This document shows, piece after piece, positions 7,095 through 11,525 of a stretch of 11,525 nucleotides of DNA. Location: positions 1 to 11,525 of the forward strand of contig DNBB01000018.1 in assembly GCA_003484685.1 (NCBI GenBank). The letters are read 5' to 3'. The translations under genes were made by a program, and so were the position numbers. The notes beneath the pieces are model-generated. The model saw nothing but the letters and a program-made list of their open reading frames with translations. It was not told the DNA's origin and made no database searches. Position 1 is the first letter of the stretch, and every line of letters begins with the position of its first letter. The DNA is from Candidatus Babelota bacterium. GTDB taxonomy: Bacteria; Babelota; Babeliae; Babelales; Babelaceae.

Positions 7095-10046
7095 ATGAAA
7101 ATCAACATCCTATTTACGAAACGAAAAAAGTTTTTCTTATTTGCCTATCTTTTATTCGGCGCGCTGATTACAAGGGCCCAAAGTACGGATACTAATCTTA
7201 CCCAACAAGTCCTGAATTTGAAACCTGGCGCTCTCAGCAGTGTCCTTATCAAAAGCTCCTTAAACCTACAAAATAAATTCTTAGACTTACGTCAATTTCA
7301 AAATCACAATCCATTGCTCGCTGCTGCATATGTTTTTGGCGGATGGTATGCGGGCAACGCTATAGCCAAGCACCTTCCACTGGTAAGCTCCTTACAGCAT
7401 TCTTGGAAAAGCTTTACGTTAGGCTCTTATGGCCAAAAAAACGGCTTTCTTTCCGAGGCAGGGAAATGGACGGGGCTTCTGACCGAAGACCTTCCCACGA
7501 TATTACTTGCCGAAGGTGCGATTAATTATGCGCTCCAAGTAGGCTTAGGGGGAACCTCAGACGAAATAAAGAACATCCTAAAGCCTCTTATCATTTCAAC
7601 GTATCTGCTAACCAAGGCCTTGCCCAAGCGCCAACTCATGCCAGTTGCTCTTGAGGGCATCGGAGGTGACACGAGAGGATCGAGCCTAGCGGAAGGCGTC
7701 TACCGCAGCAGCACATATATCCCAAAAGGGATCCCTAGCATGACGCCTGACGAACTTATTTTCAGCTGCTCAGAACCAAAGCTTAAAGAAGTCGTCTATC
7801 GTCTCTATGAAAACCCGCAACGTGGTGGACGACTATTGCTTATTGGCGACTCAGGCCTAGGTAAAACGTTTTGGGCGGAACAACTTGCCAATACCTTAGA
7901 ACGTAACGCCGTCTACTTGAATGCTAACGAAGCACTTTATCAGGGAAAATTTTACGGCGAAGCTAATGAAAAATTCAAAGCGCTTTTTAATATCGCCGAA
8001 CATTACAACCTCAAAAAAGGCGACGTTGTTATCATCGACGAAATTGACAACTTTATCGTAACCAGTGCTGGGTTTGATGAAAACAACCAAAACAACATAC
8101 GAAAAAATGTAATGTTATTCCTTGACCATATGCAAGGCCAAGGATACGTAATCATCTTCATCAGCAACAAAAAAGAGGCTGAGATACAGGAACAAGTCAG
8201 AAATCGATTTTCACGCTCAGACGGAAGCCTCCATCAATACACAGAAGAAAATTATTTCGACCTTGCAATCAGAAAAGCAACAGAAGGCGCACGAGTAGCC
8301 AAAAAAGGAATTGCTCAATCTCTAAAAGCAGTCTTCACACCAGAAGACACACACATCAAGGGATTCTCCGCCACTGCCTTAGGAGGCACCGAAGACTTTC
8401 CTTTTGGCATAGTAGAAAAAGGATACCCCAACCTTTTAGCGCGCATGCAAATTTGCGACAATGTTATTAGCAAATACCGAGAAAATGGTGGAACTGCCTT
8501 TATCAAAGATCAAGCAGAATTTACCAGCTACATCGCACATCGAACCGATGGGCTCGGAAATACGTTTGTGGCCGGAATCGTCAAATATTTTCTTGCAAAT
8601 TTTAGGACTATCGACTTAGAAGACGAAAATTTCAAAAAAGCAGCAGACGAAGAAACTAAAGAGAATTTACAGGATCAAAAAGGCAAGCTTGAGCAGGCAT
8701 ATCAAAAATCTTATGCCGCTTTAAGCAACAAAGTTCCACGCGCTGAATGGAAAGATATCTTTGCCGAAGGATCAGCAAGCAGCGAAAAACAGGTACTTCT
8801 AAAAGAGGTATTAATGAGTGAACATAGACTCAAAGATTTCTGCGCTAAATTCAGCCTGGGGAAGCCCGCCTTCCACGGACTAGTCTCAACCCGAAGTATT
8901 CTCAGCTCATTGCGTAAGGAGTTTGAATCAACCCTCCAAAAACTTCACGAAGGAATTAGCACAAAGAGAAACTGCTTAACCCAGCTTCTCAAAGAGGATC
9001 TCATTCCCAGAGACTACTCAGATATATATAGAGAGGCCAAGGAGCTTGCCAAATGGTCCCAACAACCCACACTATTTTTTACTGTAGAAAAAGATAGAAC
9101 AAAGCAGTATACCCCCCTTGAAATCTATAATTTTATAAGAAGGGCTGTAAAAAGCGGCATCAAAAAGCAACTGCTCATGAAAACTCAGGATGGGTATGTC
9201 CGCGAAACTAACAAAAAAACCTCAGCAAAGCAGATCCTCGATATTCAGGTCGAAAAAATGAATTCTATACTTACGCTTGTTGAAGTTATATCAGACCAAT
9301 ACCCAGACGAAGCTGAATTAGAAGGGTACAGAGCAAAAGCCCATAGCCTCTTAGATTTGCTCTCTCAGCTCGGCAAAGAAACGCCATATCAAGAGCCAAT
9401 CACCCAAAAAATCAGCTCAGCCGAAGAAGAAGCGGTAGCGCTTTATCAAAAATATTTTGCCTTCGCACCAAAAATGGAAATCTGGCAAGCAGCAGCAATC
9501 GGCCGCAAATACGCGTACGTGTACGAAAAAGATTACAAGTGCGTGTATGAAGAAGATAAGGATGCCGAGTTTGCCAAACTTGTCCTTGATGAGTTTGGCG
9601 TCAATGCGCTCTTTAGAAACGCACCTGCACAATATATTTCAAAAGCCGCGCTAACATGCAAGATGATAAACGCCTCAGCAAAACACACCCTGCAAGAATT
9701 GGGAAAAGTGATTCGCCCAGCACGCTATGAGCGTACAGTAGTCAGCTCTCAAGCAATCATTACTCAAAGGTTACAGACCAACGGCTTAGAAAAATATCTT
9801 GGAACCATCGTTGAAAAGACGGCTACGCTGTCCTTAGCCGAGGCTGCGGCACACGCTAAATACATTAAAGAAACAAACAAAAATATTGGCAACGATGCCG
9901 ACTGGGAGAAGGCGAAAAAGTTCTTCGCTGGTGTCAAAGACATTTTCTTTGGTCCAGAAAACAAACTTATGGTTCGATACCTTCAAGACGAGAAACAATA
10001 TGTTTTAGATCTTGAAACCTATCTAACGAGTACCGAAAAGAAGTAA
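7095..10046 (+). CDS. Large AAA+ ATPase with N-terminal export signal
   Basis: The protein has 983 residues. One AAA+ module lies at about 240-400: Walker A GDSGLGKT (251-258), a pore-loop-like KFYGEANEKF from 285, Walker B VVIIDEIDN (311-319), sensor 1 IIFISNK (353-359) and probable arginine fingers in RNRFSRS (369-375). The aromatic KFYG loop suggests a substrate-threading unfoldase. Residues 1-28 look like a Sec signal or signal anchor (KRKK, a hydrophobic core, then TRA before Q29). A second hydrophobic stretch lies at about 74-91, with weaker ones near 135-155 and 165-180. If only the 74-91 stretch spans the membrane, the ATPase faces the cytoplasm, in an FtsH-like layout. However, there is no HExxH protease motif. 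The ~580-residue C-terminal part is mostly charged helix and unrecognised. It is the second gene of an operon ending at a hairpin. The cellular role is unknown. Confidence 0.85.
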   Translation: MKINILFTKRKKFFLFAYLLFGALITRAQSTDTNLTQQVLNLKPGALSSVLIKSSLNLQNKFLDLRQFQNHNPLLAAAYVFGGWYAGNAIAKHLPLVSSLQHSWKSFTLGSYGQKNGFLSEAGKWTGLLTEDLPTILLAEGAINYALQVGLGGTSDEIKNILKPLIISTYLLTKALPKRQLMPVALEGIGGDTRGSSLAEGVYRSSTYIPKGIPSMTPDELIFSCSEPKLKEVVYRLYENPQRGGRLLLIGDSGLGKTFWAEQLANTLERNAVYLNANEALYQGKFYGEANEKFKALFNIAEHYNLKKGDVVIIDEIDNFIVTSAGFDENNQNNIRKNVMLFLDHMQGQGYVIIFISNKKEAEIQEQVRNRFSRSDGSLHQYTEENYFDLAIRKATEGARVAKKGIAQSLKAVFTPEDTHIKGFSATALGGTEDFPFGIVEKGYPNLLARMQICDNVISKYRENGGTAFIKDQAEFTSYIAHRTDGLGNTFVAGIVKYFLANFRTIDLEDENFKKAADEETKENLQDQKGKLEQAYQKSYAALSNKVPRAEWKDIFAEGSASSEKQVLLKEVLMSEHRLKDFCAKFSLGKPAFHGLVSTRSILSSLRKEFESTLQKLHEGISTKRNCLTQLLKEDLIPRDYSDIYREAKELAKWSQQPTLFFTVEKDRTKQYTPLEIYNFIRRAVKSGIKKQLLMKTQDGYVRETNKKTSAKQILDIQVEKMNSILTLVEVISDQYPDEAELEGYRAKAHSLLDLLSQLGKETPYQEPITQKISSAEEEAVALYQKYFAFAPKMEIWQAAAIGRKYAYVYEKDYKCVYEEDKDAEFAKLVLDEFGVNALFRNAPAQYISKAALTCKMINASAKHTLQELGKVIRPARYERTVVSSQAIITQRLQTNGLEKYLGTIVEKTATLSLAEAAAHAKYIKETNKNIGNDADWEKAKKFFAGVKDIFFGPENKLMVRYLQDEKQYVLDLETYLTSTEKK

Positions 10047-10056
10047 ACACTTACCG

Positions 10057-10085
10057 ATTACCAGGGGGAAATTCCCCCTGGTAAT
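10057..10085. terminator. Bidirectional hairpin terminator after the AAA+ operon
   Basis: A perfect inverted repeat has 14-nt arms (10057-10070 and 10072-10085) around one A. The arm is ATTACCAGGGGGAA. It lies 10 nt after the AAA+ stop and 10 nt beyond the stop of the converging minus-strand gene. No U tract follows on either strand. It shares its design and its central GGAAATTCC with the hairpin at 2286-2314. Confidence 0.78.
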
Positions 10086-10095
10086 GAACAAATCA

Positions 10096-11525
10096 TCAAA
10101 TCATAAATGGTTCAGGCTGCGGGATATGCAAGGTCGTTGCAAGTTCACCACTCACCAGACCCACAATATCATTAACAATCTTACGCACACCCTTAAGTGG
10201 ATCGGTCAGATCAATACCACCGATATCACCCGTAATCCGCTTACCCAAGACTACCAAATCAACCTGAAAACCAGGAATTCTGCCTTCGGCAACATCTACC
10301 ACTGAGCCACGCCACCAAATCTTCTTAATCTCGAGAATGCTTGAAATCGAATCAAATACAAAGCGCCCTGCTCGAATTCCTCCCAAACCAAGGTTGGATA
10401 CCGTCGCAACCCCACTTCTTACCAATTCAGGCAATGCCGCAAGCCCTGCCTGGTCCAATGAGCTAAAGACTTGATTACGCACCTCGGTAGACCGTAGTGC
10501 TAACTCAGCTGCTGCACAACCAGGAAGATCCTTCGGCACACCAAACAATCCAGTATCACCACATACTTGGTCACGCCGTGATCGCAATGCAGCTAATTCA
10601 GCTTCACTAGCTTGGCGCAGAACATTCTCAAGGAGCGCATTAACCGAATTTTCGATTGCTGACTTAGCCGTATCAAGAACCCCCCGTACCATTGTTTGGA
10701 TAGCTTCGTTGAAGGTATTTGAAAATCCTACTTCAAGCGCAATGTTTTTTGGATCTCCCTGATAGAGCATCACCATTGGATTATCAAAATTTAACTGCCA
10801 TCCTTTTACCCAAAGCTTAGCCGCGCCGCTGGGCAAGCCAAGCTGCTCAACCAAACCAGGAAGCTTAACTTCAACATGCCCTTGCAAATCAAGCCCTTTT
10901 TGCAACGAAAGCATTCCTCTAAAGCTACCGCCAACCATATCCGCGATCATAAGATCAAAATCTGTAAGCAAGGAGATGCCTTTTTCAAGGTGCGCCGAAA
11001 CCTCAAATTTTACCTTTTTCTCATGGTCTTGCTCAGGAGCAAAGCTTAAGAGACCCCAGTCGCGATATTGATCCTCAAGTTTTTTGGCTACCTCACCCTG
11101 AGTTTTTGACGGAACCAGCTTATAAATACCCCAGTCAACTGGGTCAACAAATGCCACGGCATAGGCGCCATTTGAATCAAGCATCAAATCAGCCCCAACT
11201 GTTTTACCAAAAAGCGTTAAATAAAGGCTTCCTCCAATACCAAAGGGAGCCGTAACTTCTCCAATTCTGGTACCCAGTGGTACAAACTTGAGATAAAACT
11301 TTTCAAGATCAAGCGGGAAAAACTTTTCTACAAATGCCTGGACTTTACGCATATCACGCAACTCTTCTGGCAAAATTTTGTCCTTCATGCCAAAAGTAAG
11401 CAGGTGCACATAGATATCCGCCAAGAACATAGCCAAAGACAAAAAGCCACCAGGTTTTTCGTACAAGACCTCGAGAATTAAGGAGGTAATATCTAGCCCC
11501 CCCTTGATCAAAAACTGCGCAACCA
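10096..11525 (-). CDS. Unrecognised large protein, C-terminal part (cut by window edge)
   Basis: The frame is open to the last base of the window (475 codons). No start codon with a ribosome site is seen, and the first visible residues (VAQF then LIKGG) read as mid-protein, so the N-terminus lies outside. I do not recognise a domain. The visible part begins with hydrophobic or amphipathic helices, followed by alternating hydrophobic, beta-like stretches rich in Gly, Val and Leu (around the codons at 11300-11130 and 10930-10740). Next comes an Ala/Glu-rich helical stretch (about 10700-10580), then another Gly-rich beta-like region to the end. The only two cysteines are 15 residues apart (codons at 10561-10563 and 10516-10518) and could form a disulfide, which would fit an exported protein. 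This is a guess, since the signal region is not visible. The gene converges on the AAA+ operon across a shared hairpin. Coding is supported by the long open frame and its protein-like composition. Confidence 0.75.
   Translation of the reverse strand, partial: VAQFLIKGGLDITSLILEVLYEKPGGFLSLAMFLADIYVHLLTFGMKDKILPEELRDMRKVQAFVEKFFPLDLEKFYLKFVPLGTRIGEVTAPFGIGGSLYLTLFGKTVGADLMLDSNGAYAVAFVDPVDWGIYKLVPSKTQGEVAKKLEDQYRDWGLLSFAPEQDHEKKVKFEVSAHLEKGISLLTDFDLMIADMVGGSFRGMLSLQKGLDLQGHVEVKLPGLVEQLGLPSGAAKLWVKGWQLNFDNPMVMLYQGDPKNIALEVGFSNTFNEAIQTMVRGVLDTAKSAIENSVNALLENVLRQASEAELAALRSRRDQVCGDTGLFGVPKDLPGCAAAELALRSTEVRNQVFSSLDQAGLAALPELVRSGVATVSNLGLGGIRAGRFVFDSISSILEIKKIWWRGSVVDVAEGRIPGFQVDLVVLGKRITGDIGGIDLTDPLKGVRKIVNDIVGLVSGELATTLHIPQPEPFMI

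Noticed and set aside
7095..10046. FtsH protease identity for the AAA+ protein
   Set aside because: The N-terminal layout is similar, but there is no HExxH zinc-binding motif and the C-terminal part is far longer and different.

Overview
The window is a moderately AT-rich stretch of bacterial chromosome, densely packed with protein genes. I see no tRNA, rRNA, CRISPR array, insertion sequence or phage gene. Four genes are recognisable housekeeping genes: tsaE, a YacP-type NYN nuclease gene, atpG and murA. They are interleaved with large proteins I cannot name that carry export signals. A solitary atpG outside an atp cluster, scattered essential genes and several big exported proteins of unknown role fit a reduced, host-dependent Gram-negative-type bacterium. 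Candidatus Dependentiae (TM6) is my best guess. That is inference from gene content and style, not from a marker gene.

Layout from left to right: (1) 46-2262 (+), a MutS-type ATPase domain protein with an N-terminal signal peptide. (2) A perfect 14-bp-arm hairpin at 2286-2314 between converging genes. (3) A minus-strand pair read from about 3366 down to 2324, a YacP/NYN nuclease then tsaE, joined by an ATGA overlap. (4) A divergent gap, then atpG (3512-4345, +). (5) murA (5613-4342, -), whose stop codon overlaps the atpG stop. (6) A divergent promoter region. (7) A plus-strand two-gene operon: a 437-residue coiled-coil membrane or exported protein (5758-7071) and a 983-residue AAA+ protein with an N-terminal export signal (7095-10046). 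(8) A second perfect hairpin at 10057-10085. (9) The C-terminal 475 codons of a large unrecognised minus-strand protein (10096 to the window edge).

The housekeeping genes serve tRNA t6A modification (TsaE), RNA turnover (NYN), ATP synthesis or hydrolysis (AtpG) and peptidoglycan precursor synthesis (MurA). The most unusual content is the two large ATPases, MutS-like and AAA+, that both begin with Sec-type signals, and the AAA+ gene's tight pairing with a coiled-coil membrane protein. The pair could form an envelope-located remodelling complex. The MutS-like protein, with no other obvious membrane span, would be an ATPase outside the cytoplasm, which is hard to reconcile with the usual lack of periplasmic ATP.
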